64,000 bases of DNA from contig CM075104.1 of NCBI GenBank assembly GCA_037576195.1, positions 18,120,211 to 18,184,210 of the forward strand, in the 5' to 3' direction. The position numbers and the translations under genes are program-made. Source of the stretch: Phytoseiulus persimilis (taxonomy: Eukaryota > Arthropoda > Arachnida > Mesostigmata > Phytoseiidae). How positions within the stretch are numbered: the stretch's first letter is position 1; each line of letters starts with the position of its first letter. Below, piece after piece: positions 49,140-62,400 of the stretch. The notes under the pieces were generated by a model. It saw only the letters and a program-made list of their open reading frames with translations, was not told the origin of the DNA and searched no databases.

Positions 49140-50877
49140 ACCACAACAATTCATACCGCAAACTGGCGATTGTGATCCAAGATACTTTTCACAAATTGCT
49201 GCAATATTTATCTTTCGTCATTGATACAATGAGAGGCAGAAAAAGTGGTGGAGAGGATCGCTCATTTCTGCCTGTATGGCCAGGGCTTTATGCTACCGTT
49301 GTCATGTGACAGGGGCTTGAAGTAACTGAAAAAATCAGAAGAGCTAGCTGCTTGATTGGCACTCGAGATTGCGAGTGTTGTTTGTTTGTTGCGAAGTCTC
49401 GCTCGCTCAGGAACATGAACGAATGGAGGAGCGAGAGAGGGGTCCGCGGACGTTGTACTGTTGCCTAGAGCGCTCAGAGCCCGATGATGAATTTTCGAAC
49501 GAATTGGCTCCATCATCATCAATCATATCGGTGGCGATGGTTCACTCTTTCGACAGGACGGACCTTTTGTGAAGCGGCTAACCAGGCCAGGATGTTCGGC
49601 GCGGATGGCAGGGGGAGGCTGCGGTGGAAGGATATTCTTCCCGGTAAGGGTGCTGCTGTTCGAGGTGTCAACTAGGACCATTCGTGGGGTCTCAGAGAAA
49701 AAGAGTCGTTAGAGCGCGAAAGTCGCTCTCCGAGTTAACCATTGGGTCAACAGTGAAGCCAATGCTGGAGATTCGAGTCGAAGAAACTGGTCGGCTCACC
49801 CCCGTCATTAGAAAGTCGTCAAGTTGTCCGCTTGATCAATGATCGATTATCGTTGCGAATCTGTCCAGGAAGACGTGTCGACACAAAAAATACCTTCCTT
49901 GTTGCGAGAGGTCCGTTAGCTTGTTACCGGTAACAATTCTTCAACAAGTTCAATAACCACCACGAGAAAGACTGCTCGGAGAAGTCGTGGTTCGATCCAG
50001 CGCGGTTTTACCAGTGATGAAGCTCCAAACGATGAATCCAAATCGAGTCTACAGATCGAGCCCCGGGGTTTGGTACTCGGAAGCTCTCCGTGGCTCCAGG
50101 ACGTTCCTCTCGATGCCCCAGGAAGGCTCTCCTGGAACACGAGCACTTTCGTGAATTGGTTCTGATTTCGATTCCGTAAAGGATAGACTGAAACTACGAA
50201 GCTTCGAAAAACGAGATAGCTTTGGACCGATTCAAAGAATGGATAAAGTTCGATAGAGAATGTATTCAATCCTGGGAGAGGATTTTCCTTCTTCCGCTGG
50301 AGTAACTTGCTTCAGTGGGCTCGCCAGTTGAGGAGTAGCTCTTGATGGGCGAAACTCCCCAGGCCCGCATTCAAACTAGAGGTTCGCCGTGGTGGCGAAA
50401 AGTCGCAGAATTTCGAGACCACAAGATGTCACGGAGATATCAGCGGAGATCGGTGCGTTCTCAGCATCGATTAAGAGGTGGCGACACATCTACAAAGGAC
50501 GGCACTCGAGAAGTAACCACACAAAACGCAGACAAGTCTGCGAGCACCCTCGTAGAGCATCTTGAATAACTCGGCAACGCATTCTCAGCTCAGAATAAGT
50601 GTACATACAATGAGCGCGTGCTGCCCCTGCAACTGGTGATACTTACTATGCATGCAAATCGACTTCCTAGCAATGCCCCTGTCCCGCTGGGGGCAGCAGC
50701 GATGGCGGGAAGAGAAGAGCTCGGGACATCGTCTTCCTCTTTAAAACGAAACCCATCCACAGACTGTCGTGGCTAGCCAGCAGCCGCAGACTCGAAGGTT
50801 TGCTCCGAACCAGCAGCCGTGCGCGGAGTGCTTGAACCGGTCAAAAACACAATGGCGTCGGAGTATACAATGCACCG

Positions 50878-50917
50878 CGACCGACAGACCGACCGACCGA
50901 CGGACAAACCGACCGAT
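50878..50917 (+). repeat. Imperfect GACC tetranucleotide microsatellite
   Basis: About nine imperfect units of GACC/GACN (CGACCGACAGACCGACCGAC and onward). A simple-sequence tract in noncoding DNA. Confidence 0.8.
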
Positions 50918-53900
50918 TCACCGGGCGACGGCCAAAAGAGCATCCAGCTTATCTATCTGTCCGTCGAGGCTTGTTGTTGTCTTCTTCTTCTGTCTTGGGC
51001 ACCCAACGTTGACTTCGATTCTGGCTGCATCTCGGATATCTCGAATCTCTCGGATGTCACTCGAGACAATGTGTGGCCCCAGCGGGACGAGCTCGAACAA
51101 GAGCCCGAACGGGGGATTCCGATTGTCAGTCAGAGCCAGATCAAGCGCTGTCGAGTAATGTCTATGAATTTGATTGCTTCTACTTCTTTCATGCCAGCCA
51201 GCTAGCCTTCCCGCCAGCCTGCCTGGTAGGCGACCCATGCAAGTGCATGTATGTGCACGCTCACGGAGACGCTCTCGTTTAGCAGCATTGCCTGCAGGAC
51301 ACGGAGCCTTCCCGCAGCGATCAGAGACACGATGGTGTCGACCAGTTGCTTATCATCGTAGTATCTCCTGTGACTGACATAGAGTGCAAAGAGTTACGTT
51401 GTCGAATCGAGAGCAGGCTGGCTCAGCGAGCGACCTCGTATCGTTGCGACCGAATCGAATGGGCGTTTACGATCGAACGACACGTCGCACACACGAGATC
51501 AAACAAGTTAGTGGTTTGTAACTTGTCTCGCGACAACCTCGTAAAATCGCGATAACTGCTGTTAACGGCGGCTCTGCTGTGGCGGCTTCTGCGGCCGCAG
51601 CAGAACGAGCGGCATTGTGCTTTTCCTGTGGTCGGGGTCGCGTTTAGACGTGACATCAAGGCGTGAGCTTCTCTTACACGGAGCATGCGTGTGGCCACAG
51701 GAATTCCGACCGGGTGATCATCTCTAAAACAAACGCATTGTCTCCAGCTGCGTAGGGGGTGCGGAACTCGTACGAACGGTCGTTCCACGTCGCTTTCAGA
51801 ATGACCATCGGGCGTTGATGCTCACGCGGCGGCGCTCGGATCGACGGAGGACGAACGCGACGAAGCTGGACAGTGATACCGAAATGCTCCCGAGGAACAG
51901 ACGCGAGTTTAGGAGACTCAGCGATGTTCTCCCGAGCTGTCCTGCCGACCTGGTCCCGGTGTGGACGCGACACCGCCTCAGAAACAGGCAGAGCCGACGG
52001 AGTCTGGCCGTCCGTGCTCGCTCAACGAAAGGATTTGTTTTTGAGATCTTCATTGAGGGAACGGGCGAGACCGGTGGCCTTCGACGGTCGACCTAGCGGC
52101 CACCCACACGCCGTTCGGATTACTCTTCAGTTATGTCCTAATCCTGCATTCGTCTATTAAGCAGCGAAAACTCCACATCCAAAAATGTTCCAACCGGTTC
52201 CTCCGAAACAGCAATCGTTGCTACATTCGTACAGCAAACGATGTAATCGCCTCGCTGCAGCTGGACACTCGGACTGATTTTCGAAGACCAGCGAGTTCTC
52301 GATTGCACTCAGCTGGGGACGAGTTATTCTGACGTGGGTCCAGGTTCAGCTCCTTTTCCTCGTGCGTTCATTGTGGATCACTCGTTTGTGGGAGAGAATC
52401 AATCCGGGAAGCAGCATATCCAAAAGTGATGTCGAAGTCGTGTGTCGGCACGTTTCCGAACTCGGAGCTCATGCAGCTATGATGGAGTCATCTGTGGCTC
52501 GATAAAATCGTTTGAACTGCACTGAGTTGCTCTCTATTCGAAGCAAACCTAGGAATGGATTTGTTCAGCAGATGTGTCCGAGCTAACGTGTGGTCTATTG
52601 CTTTTGTTTATGTAGACAAGAGGCAAACACGGACCACCTGTAGCTCAGGAGGAAGACTCTAAGAAAGTCAAGAGTTGAATCCACCACTACTAGTAGGTAT
52701 CCATCGCAGCGACCATAAGCCCGACTGTTTACTTAACCAGGGATGTGCGTCCGTTCAACTCCTCGTGGAGTTAGTCAGTCACCGAGTCGCTTTCGACTCC
52801 ACGGATGAGGAGGTGAGCAGTTCGCGAACGAGGTCACAATCCTGCGGAGGTTTCCATTTTCTCCTGCTCAACTTATCGAGCGACGCCGATAAGGACACTG
52901 CTCGAAACAACCGTTACTAATACATAGGTTCTACCGGCATCGCTGAAAAGCTGATTCAGAGAGTGAAGTTGCAACTCATGAACGAACGGCGTGAGCAGCA
53001 GAGGGAAAAACGCGCCGAGTGTAGATCGGGGCGATGAGGAGGATGTCGAAAACGAGGAGATGCTATTGCTCGAGGAGGAAGTTCCCGCTGCGAAGACGGC
53101 GCAGGGTCTTGGATCACAAACATCGAAGGTGACATCGGATGAATAAATCGCGGCCGTTTATGTGCTTGAAGGGCGCTCGCAAGGGAAGTGTTTTTTAAGC
53201 TAGCTCCGATTCTAATAACTAGCTTGTCGTGGCATTGGATATTGTGTGTATGGAGCAGTTCATAAAATGTTCATCCCGCCAGAACAAGAGAACAAGCCAA
53301 GGAGGCGTTTCGCCAAAGTCCACTTTACGAGTTTCTCTATCCGAATTTACCTTCGTCAACTCGCTTTGCTCCGATGAAACCACAAGGCCAAATCCATTGC
53401 TCGCCAGACGAACGGAGGGACCGGCAGCTGTAGGATTCCGAGCGAGATATGAAACTGATATAAGTCAAGGGTTTTCGAGGGATAATCTCTTCTCTCCGGG
53501 AAAACGGGGCCGGCTGAGCTCGTCAGCGCGAATCGGAGAAAGTACATGTACGTTCGCTCCAACTCGAATAATCCCTAGAAAGTGACACCATAGCAAGACA
53601 ACCTGCGAACGGAGAATCGCTCGTCCTTGACCGTGCTCCGTCGATTGAAGACGTCGGCCGGAAGTACCCTTGTAAAACCGAAATTCTATTTGGTTTCGGA
53701 ACGGAGTCCGGTCCAGCCGTTCTTCCGGTCGTTGGTGAATCTGAGGGCCAGAGCAGTTGTAAATCTGTCGAATCGAAGATGTCCTCCAAGATCGGAGTTT
53801 GCGCGAATTCGAACGCCGAAATCATGCCAATCGTAATTGACGAAACGCCGGATCGACACGAGATGGCCATACTTGAGCGAGACAGCGAGAACACCGCTCC

Positions 53901-54459
53901 TGCAGGAGGACAGCTCGATTGATGCGGTGCGTACCAGATCCCGAAGCAGGCTGGCTCGCTCGTTTGGCAAGTATGAGCGACGAGTAGAATCGGGACTCCC
54001 CGATACTGGACACATTGTGACCAGTTTTGCCGTCAGACAAACGAAATCCAAAGCTCAAATGAAAACAATGTCAGACCGGAGGTGTGATTCACCTGCAGTG
54101 CAGTCTCCGATGTAGTACCATCCCTTCGCTGATCAAATAAACAGAGCTGGATTTAGAAGACGAGCTTGTCATCTGAGGATACCTTTGTGAATCCTCAGTG
54201 ACTGAGTCTGGCTGAAGCAGGTGGCGCTATTTGCCAAGCCATCATTGATACTCGCTTGATCCGGCTATGCCTCCGCTCGTATAGAGCCATGCAGGTTTAT
54301 TTCGTGCTCGTGGGCCTCTATGCTCGCGGGTTCGTCAAAGCCTTCAGAACGGTCGCTGGAGATGAGTCTCCGCCGCTGCGACGAAGACACTGCCTACTAT
54401 TGGTGGGTATGGGGGGAGAGAGAGAAAGAGTCGTAGAGTGGGGAAGGTGTTGTAGATCT

Positions 54460-54675
54460 TTAATTAATTTTATCGCCCTTGTGTTTAATCAGCTGTTCCA
54501 TCAGCAGCCAACTTGTATCGTCGCTGTTCTGACCCATCGATGTCTGCGCCATTACATGCATTTCGCACGGCACATATACGAGCGCCGATTCAGCCTTGAA
54601 CTGTAATATTTCACGAGCTTCCGTGAGGAAACTCTGTCGGAGAGCGGAGACACATGCCTCGAGCCGCTTCTCCAT
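54460..54675 (-). CDS. Doubtful small ORF, unknown protein
   Basis: A 71-codon frame with a convincing amino-acid mix (starts MEKRLEACVSALRQSF, ends KHKGDKIN). The polyadenylation variant ATTAAA directly follows and overlaps the stop region on the same strand. It might be a terminal exon: CAG acceptors lie inside it. No family is recognised and the length is easily reached by chance. Confidence 0.15.
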   Translation of the reverse strand: MEKRLEACVSALRQSFLTEAREILQFKAESALVYVPCEMHVMAQTSMGQNSDDTSWLLMEQLIKHKGDKIN

Positions 54676-56780
54676 CAGTGGTTCTCACTCCGCTTTTCGC
54701 GACTTCGGAGGCAATCGATTGAGAAGGTGGCGTCAAGCAGGTAGTCCGAGTCCGAGCGAGACAGAAACTTGGGGCTCGGTGTTCCTCTCTTTGTGCCTTC
54801 GGGGGAATGCCGACAGGACCCTCAAAAACAGTGTCGACATCTCGGGCTTCAAAGGGTTGTCTGTCTGGTGTCCTCCGCTGCTCCCGCGTCCGTGGCCAGG
54901 TGCACGAAAGATGAGCAAAGCGTTTTAAATTTCACTAACCCGCTCGTATCGAGTTGGTCGTTGGATACTCTGCGCTACTTGGAGGAAAAGCGCCTTACGA
55001 ATCTGGGGAAGAGCTCAAAGCAGAGTCTGTTCGCGAACGCTGCTTCAACTCAAATCGCTCCCTCGCAGCGTTGCATGATCGGGAGCTCTACCTCTCCTGA
55101 CCCTCTTCCTGAAGAAACACAGCCTCACGATTCGGATCTTCCCTGGACGAAGTTCATAGTCCATAGTTCTAATCGGACCTGATTGAAAATTACATGAACA
55201 AATCTACATATGGCTTCAGGCGCAGCGAGCTCGTGAATCCTACGTTTCCCTGGTTGCCATCTTGCCACGAGTCGTTCTGTCGCATCCAACGCTGCTTCAG
55301 TCGCAGCCTGATCAGGAGGCTTCCGGCCGTCAATGTGTGTGCGTCGTTTGTTTAGGGCATATCGCATGCTCCAGTGTTTCCACGTAGACGCCACATCAAT
55401 TCCCAGTGGGTTCTGGGCTCGTGAACAATCGGGACCAATACTCCCTCGCAGGAATAGCTTCAGAACCATCGAGTTTCAGGCGAGGGGATTCCATACTGTT
55501 GTCATAAACAAAACGGTAGCCGTCCTTATGTGTTCGAAACGATCCGAGTGAAGGCTTACCAGCCATGTCAGTGGCTGTGCGCCGGGGGTCTTTATCTTAT
55601 CGTTTAGCTGGCGATTATTAGTGCTTCGCAACCAACTACGATTCCGGCTACTCCATTCCGCAGTGGGTTTCGTCTCGATGTTTAGAGCTCTTGGAACATC
55701 GAATATCATTCTAGGCCAGCGAGCGACGGCCATGCAGCTGATTCGGGCGAACCACTTGAGTTTTCTTTTGGGTTTTTTCTGGCTTTCCACTTCTTGCCGA
55801 ACATGAAACTCTGATACTGTGGCGAATCGAGCGGCAGACCCGCTACGAATCGCGATCTTGAAGACCAGTTGCTCCGTCGCCTGGCGAGGAAAGTACATTG
55901 CGGCCCGCCTTCAGCTCTCTCGGTGCTCAGGTTCTACCAAGATGTTATACTTCAAAAGCATTCGATTTCTTCTTCTGCCGAGGATATTCCAGCACAGAGC
56001 AGTCAACTTAATCCGAATATTCAGATTTATTGCCTGAGCTCAGTTGGAGATCCTTTGATATCAGAACGCAGACTTCTTGATCTCGATCGGACACGCTTGC
56101 TGAGTTAGCGTCGTAAGAATCTCTATCCGCGTATAGCTACGGGAGGAGGCCGAGAAGGAGGAGGCGGAAATCAATGCAGAAAACAGCCAGAAACCTCGAA
56201 GTCCGCTTATGGATTCAAGCCATGTTTACGACCCTTTGACGAAACAATTCGTCGAGTTTGTCTTCGGGTCACAGCGCCATCCTATCCCTGTCTGTTCGAT
56301 ACTGCCGTGTGAAATGTACGAGTCTTATCTTTCTCATTGAGCCCGCGAACAAGCTCTCACAAAACAGCGACCAGATACAGCTTCGCGCACGATTTACGAT
56401 ACTAATTTTCTGTCCAACCAGCACCGCAGGCCACACAGGCAGAGACTCAATTGTCACAGGGACTAAATTGAGATAAACATCGAGACCACAACGAGTGAGA
56501 TAGCGGGGACTGTGGAGAATTTCGCTGTGGATTTGTTCTGAATTTGTTGCTCTATCGTAATCTCGCTTACTTCTCTCGCTCCGTAGATTCGAGAACCGCA
56601 GGAAAGCTCCGAGAAGAAAGAAACTCACGGACTCCGTATTGTTTGTTATTCAAGGAGTCAGTTTTCGGAATTTTCACGCAAGCTCGCGATTCGTCCCCAC
56701 GGTCCGCCCCGTCCCGCCGGAACCAGAGCTATTCGAGAATGAATCACTGGTGGTTCTGAAAGCGGAGATGCGGCTGCGCT

Positions 56781-56960
56781 TCGGGGATGAGAATGAGCAA
56801 CTCGTCGCCTGGCGTGCATGCTGGAGTCGCACAGTATGCAGATGATTCGTTCATTGCTGCCGCTCGTCTGAGAGATGCCGTCGAGTCCCGAACGGCGTGT
56901 TTAGCATATCTGCGAGGCAAAGACAGAGGTCAATCGGAGATGAATTGCAGTTAAATTGTC
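56781..56960 (+). mobile_element. Possible reverse transcriptase scrap (YADD box)
   Basis: A plus-strand open segment contains SPGVHAGVAQYADDSFIAAA with YADD at 56835-56846, followed by a region with the leucine/arginine spacing seen after the catalytic box of LINE reverse transcriptases. The frame closes at a TAA near 56955. I could not find the GxPQG box upstream in any frame, so this is a small eroded fragment or a coincidence. Confidence 0.3.
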
Positions 56961-59492
56961 GAGAGGAGAACCGGAGCCGTGAGACTTCCTGCAGGAAGTG
57001 ATTGTCGCTCGCAAATCAAGTAGGCGAGCCCTCTTCTAAACGGCGCCATCAGCCGAACGAAGGCAGGCAACGGGATCTTGGGCGCTCGAAACGCTCCGGG
57101 CCAGAACACCACTCAAAACCGAAGGGAATCGTGCGGAGGAGTTGATTGAGACCAAATCGAGAGGGTTCCGCATTCATTGCCGCTGATTTCCTCTGTTTAT
57201 TTTGAGCGCTTGACTGCAACTTCTCGCTGAGATGCCACCCAGCCTGATGTGCGGGTCCTCCAAACAAACGTCAGTGTTCTCGTGTCCGCTGGACAAAGGA
57301 CGAAACGATTTGTAGCTCAATTCATCCCTCGCCCGGTTCGGGAGTTCGGAGGAGACCCGAACGCGCTGGGTGGTTGCAACCTGGAACAGTGGACGATCCG
57401 TGCGGTGCATTGTGTGACCGTGTCCGCGAGCTCTGCACGACCGTTCGGTTGGCAGTGTGTGCTTAAGCTCAGAAGACGGTGTGGAGAATAACTTGAGCAG
57501 AACCACAAAAATTAGCCTTTTATTAGCGCTGGGTTCAGGCGTTACAAAGCAAGTCAAGTGGTGGCGACAGCTCGACGCCTGAGCACACTGCGCCGGACAG
57601 ACAGTGGCTTTTGTTGATTTTAGTCAGGCTTGTTCATTTGATGCCACTCGAGGCAGCGGCGAACAATGAACTTCATGCATTGCTGTATCCAGTAGCCGCG
57701 CAGTAACTTCGCGAAAAGGAGCTTGTACAATACAGCAAGCGTCTCTCGTTCCGTTTTCGAAAGTAAACAGCTTCTCGTCAAACGTTTTATTGTTTGATTG
57801 TTTCTATCAAATCAGTCCAGTTGCTCTCTGTCTTCTATCCATAACAGTCGCGGGGAACATCCGTGCCTGACGCTGCGATCGATTCCTGGTGGAAGTGCTC
57901 CGAGTTATTGTGAGAGCCAACTCCGCGTTCTTTCCTCTTTGAGACTTCAGCTTCGATTTTCACCAGTTTCTCCTTTCTCCGCACAACTCGTGGAGAGCCC
58001 ACTGTCAGGCTACGAAGGAGGAGGAGAACCGAGTCATTACGCATCACCATGTTGCTTCGGAGACACGTACTCGCCAGACTCGTGATCGTTACCTCAAAAC
58101 GAAATGCTGCCGATCAAAGCAGCCGGCGAACTTCGAAAATTTTCGGCTTGAGCTGATCGCAACCGGAAGAGGCCTCCTCTTGGTGAACTCCGACCAAACT
58201 TGAACCTGACGATAAAAAGACCCGAACCGACCTGAAGCGACGAATCTCGTTCGGTTCCGTGACAGCCGCGGTTGGGTAGTTGGGGCAGTAAGATGAGAAG
58301 CATTCGACACTATCATTTCAACTTTATTGTCGGTCGTCATTGTATTCCGGACTGGTATTGTGCCTGCGTGCAGAGTTCCCATTCAGTTCTCGAGAGTCAT
58401 ATAGTGGATATCGGTGTGTTTTATTCTGGTGCCGCGGCCTTGCCAATCAGCCAATAGGCTCTGACGAGTTCAGGAAGCGCTCCCATGCAGAAGAACCATT
58501 AAAAAGTAATCTCCAAGTGTATTTTCCGAGACGCGATATAAGCGACCTGAGCGATCGCTCCGGGCGTTCTCTGATTTCAAAGTTTCAGAGTGGAAAACCC
58601 GATTTGAACAAAAGCTCTAAATAACGTGATCTTGTCTGCATAGAGACAAACGTACCGCACCAGGTCTTCAGAAGCAGGGAAAATTAGAGGCAGATACTCC
58701 GGATGGAGCCCTCGAATGGTCGTGTCAAGCGTTGTAGGCATCGGGCAAAGTTGATGTTTTGGAATGCATCCAAGGATTGGGTTTCTCTTTCGGGCGGACG
58801 TGACTCGGGCATCAAACGGCACAGTCTGCGACCGAGAGCGAAAACGGAACCGCATCCCGCAAGGAAGGATGTGGATGCCAGCATGATGTCGGAGCGGGAG
58901 CTCTGGAACATTTATTTTGTAATCATTCCCCGTGAAGACTGAGCCCGTCACCGATCAGAGAAAGTGGTGCGAACGAGAATTTAGATTTTCGTCAGCACTG
59001 ACGTCTGAATCGTATAAGCAGGGTCCTTCATTTTCGGGGGAGACAACCGTGGTTTTGGATACCTTTCTGAAATACTCTCTGTTTCGATGAATCCACGTCG
59101 CGACCCGTTGTCCTTCAAGGTCCCGAAATCCTCCCATGGCGGACTAATGGCAATCCCGGGAGAAATTGTCGACAATTACGGACCCAGGAGCAGAAGAATG
59201 TCGATGATTCGATTCATGCGGGGATGCATACGTGCCAAACAGTACCGGAAAGAAGGAAAGGAAGGGAAACGTCGGAAGAAGATGGAACTAGGGGAAAGCG
59301 TGGTGATCGAGAAAGAACTAATCTGCTCAAACTTGCGAGAGCGCTTCTCTGGCCCGAAACTTTGTGGTACTCGTGATAATTCAGCGAGCACTTTCCTCAA
59401 CTGCATTATTTCTCCTGGCTGGGATGCCACGTCCAAGTACAGTACTCCAGTGAACACTATCTCGTCGGAGCTCCGCGTAAAGGAACAAAGCG
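56961..59492. other. Gap upstream of the NRF-6-like gene
   Basis: No gene is supported. An 80-codon plus-strand frame (57249-57491) and 90-codon frames near 57.8 and 58.6 kb have no motif. The promoter of the downstream gene should lie near the right-hand end, but I see no convincing TATA-initiator pair in the last 300 bases. Confidence 0.4.
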
Positions 59493-62400
59493 ATGCAATT
59501 CACTACGTGTGTTTCGATACTCCTGCTGGTTGTCCGATGCGCGAGTCCTGAAGAGATTCTCGACGAAGAAGTGCAAGACGAAAATGTCACTTTCAAGGTT
59601 TGTTCATCTCTTCGGATCTGAAGCGCGAGACTCCGGAGAGTCCCAGCCGGATCGAACTTCTCGTCCTTGCTGCCGACTCATTCCTTACGACAAATGTATT
59701 AGGACGGAGCCGGGATAATGCGAATGTCCTTCCCGATCGACCACTCCACTGCAGCTCGGAGCTCGAATGCCTGGAGTAACTCAAGTTTCCAACTCATGGT
59801 TTACATTTACAGTCTTTGGTTGACACCGTGCAGTCAGTGCTGAATCCGCTGGTGGCGAAAGCGTATCCCGTTGTCTCTGAAGTCATCACTAACCCTGAGA
59901 TCTCGTCACAATGCTCGAGCCGGCTGTTGACTCTCATGTTAGGAGCACGGAACAATCAAGTTTGGGCCCTCCGGAGTAAGATTCGCCAATACTATCTCGA
60001 TTTTTCCCGCTCTTCTCTCAGTTCCTTCCCTCCAGAAGATTATCACACGTTGCCTCGCAGTTCTTGTAGCGAACGGTTTGATTGCCCCCAACATATTCGA
60101 GGGCTCGTTGGGGGCGTTCGGTGGCTACGCCCAGTGCGTGAAAACACGGAACCTCGAAGGAAACCTGCGAGGATCATACTGCACGACATACCTCACACTG
60201 CCCCGCCAGTTGACTGCTGATTTGGAGAAAGACTTCCAGAAGTACGGCTACATGTTGGTGTGTTTCGGTTTCGAAACTGTTCCGAAAGCTCAGGACTCGA
60301 ACGATCGTGACAGCATTTGAATAACACAAAAACGTTCCGTAGGGTCGACGTAGGATCGATGCTCTAGACAAAGCCCCGGTCTGGGGTTATACGGGACTTC
60401 GGATGGGACTCTGCTTGCTGGATGGTTGCTCCGAAGAGGAGCTCACTTTCGTGCTGCGGAGCTGTAAGTTTCGGTAGCTTTCAAACACCACCATTCTTGG
60501 AGTTCATTACAATCTTCATCGAGCCTCATGATTATGTATGTACCTTTATCTCGCCCCGCGCATGATCTTCTCCTCTCTCATTCCAGTGGTTGGAGACTTC
60601 GGTTTGAACGTCACCGTTGCCAGCTGTGAGACTGGTGAAGCGCGACCTTGGCTCTGGAGACACACTCTGATCACGTGAGCGATTCAGCAGGAGTCACGTG
60701 AGCAATTATCATCACAAAAGTTGCGATGATTTCTCCCGCAACTGCCTTCTCCTTTGCTTCAAGGTTTTTCGGGCTTTTATCTTTCTCCATCGTTATCATC
60801 GGAACTACTGTCGACTACAAGCTTCGTGGAATCCCCCTCAAGCTCCCAGTAGCGATGCCGGAGAAGAGGCTCGCGCAGCAATTTTCTGCTTCTCCGGGTC
60901 GGCTGCCAGAATTTTTTCTGTGTTTTTCTCTGATGAGAAATTGGGAGCAGCTCGTTGACATGCGTATACGCGACAAATCTCTGACGTTTCTCTTCGGAAT
61001 GAGGGTTCTTCTCAGCCTATGGGTCGTGTATGCGCACGGATTCTTACTGAGCAAATATGACAACGTTGGTGAGTTCCGATATCGGTTGCCGCAACTGAGT
61101 TCCAGCGTGACTGGGTCTGCGAAGCAGAAGAGAGTCTTCCATCTTTGACTTGGGCTTTTGAACAATAGATCCCGGCTTCGAAATGTACGAAATCCAAACC
61201 CGTCTCTCGCACAATCTGGGCCTCGGTAGCTCCTACCTGAGCGTGTCGTCTTTCTTCTTCATCACGGGCTTCCTGATCGGTTACTCGATTTTACGGAGGG
61301 GAGCAAGCGTGCAAAAGAAGAACCTGTTCACGTACTGCTTGAGACAGTATGCTCGACGCTATTTGAGGTAATTTTCTACGATGCATTATTCTGGTACGAG
61401 ATCAGCTGTAGCTCTCGTTGGACGTTCAGTTTCACTGCATTTCACGAGGTTCTCTCTGCGCAGGCTCACGGTACCACTCGCTGTGGTACTACTGTTCTTT
61501 TTGATGTCGGATCTCGTTACTTACGGAGCTGCGGACAGCAAAGCGGATTTCTACAGGAGGGAGTTCGACTCCTGCGTGTCATACTGGCCCAGTGTCCTCC
61601 TCCACTACACGAACTTTCTCCCTTGGAGAGATCACGTAGGTACTCCGGCGGGACGGACTGGCAGAGGATGATCCACGTTTTTTTCCGTTCCCGTCTCGGT
61701 CAGACCCATCGAAACAATTGCTCTCCGAAATGGGATATTGATCGTCTATCTGCGTATTCTACTTCGGCTTTCTCCACAGTGCCTGGAGGAAACTTGGTAT
61801 ATAGCTACCGAGATGCAGATTTACGTATTTGCGTTGCCGCTCACATTGGTTCTCCTGAAGTAAGACTTTCCTCGGAAAAGTTGTTATCTGCTGACACCTA
61901 GAATATGCCCGAGGGAAGCGCGTCCGAAAGCAACCGTTTTCCAGGTCCAGAAAGAAATTCTTGATGTTGACTCTTCTTGTTATCCTCTCTTCAACTGCGT
62001 ACACAATGTATGCTACTTGGCTTGATGATCTTCATCCCGCCCTTTCGTTTGGATTTCCAAGTCTCAAGTGAGTTAGACGATCTCTCTGTTTGTCAAAACA
62101 CAATTGTCGCTCCTAGAGCTGTTTATGAAACGCCGAGCTTTGCAGCAAAATTTTGCGAACGGCTGAAGTTATTTACCACAAGCCGTGGAGTCATGCTCCC
62201 ACTTACGTCATGGGCATCTTGTGCGCGTATTGCGTCGTTCATCACGGTAAAATGCGCTTCAGTCTGGCAAGTGACCAATGTCTAATCCGAATCATCAAGC
62301 TTCCTCGAGTCGATGTTCATTGCTCGCTCCTCAGAACGAGCGGGTCGAAATCATGGGTGCTCCATTTCAGGTCTCTCAAGCCATCCTGTGGTGGTTCTCG

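Larger units (their letters stand above)
43290..56780. other. Large gap downstream of neurogenin, no supported gene
   Basis: No recognised protein domain in 13.5 kb. Several long frames (plus strand 44297-44824, minus strand 48004-48414, minus strand 55476-55898) lack motifs. Between about 52.2 and 53.15 kb short protein-like pieces in changing frames, including an acidic run ending at a TAA near 53145, suggest an old decayed coding sequence I cannot name. Also present are a GACC-type tetranucleotide tract at 50878-50917, C12 at 46905-46916, G10 at 44650-44659, and two long palindromes at 48605-48624 and 49124-49139. Distant neurogenin enhancers are a reasonable expectation, not shown. Confidence 0.4.

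Noticed and set aside
53572..53922. Open plus-strand frame of 117 codons with protein-like composition but no early start codon
   Set aside because: Stop-free stretches of this length are common by chance; competing frames on both strands are equally open and no acceptor/donor pair gives a gene model.
60001..60060. Earlier acceptor for NRF-6-like exon 3 at 60034
   Set aside because: It gives the wrong phase and inserts residues into the conserved WALR-LVANG segment; the CTCGCAG acceptor at 60060 fits both phase and family spacing.
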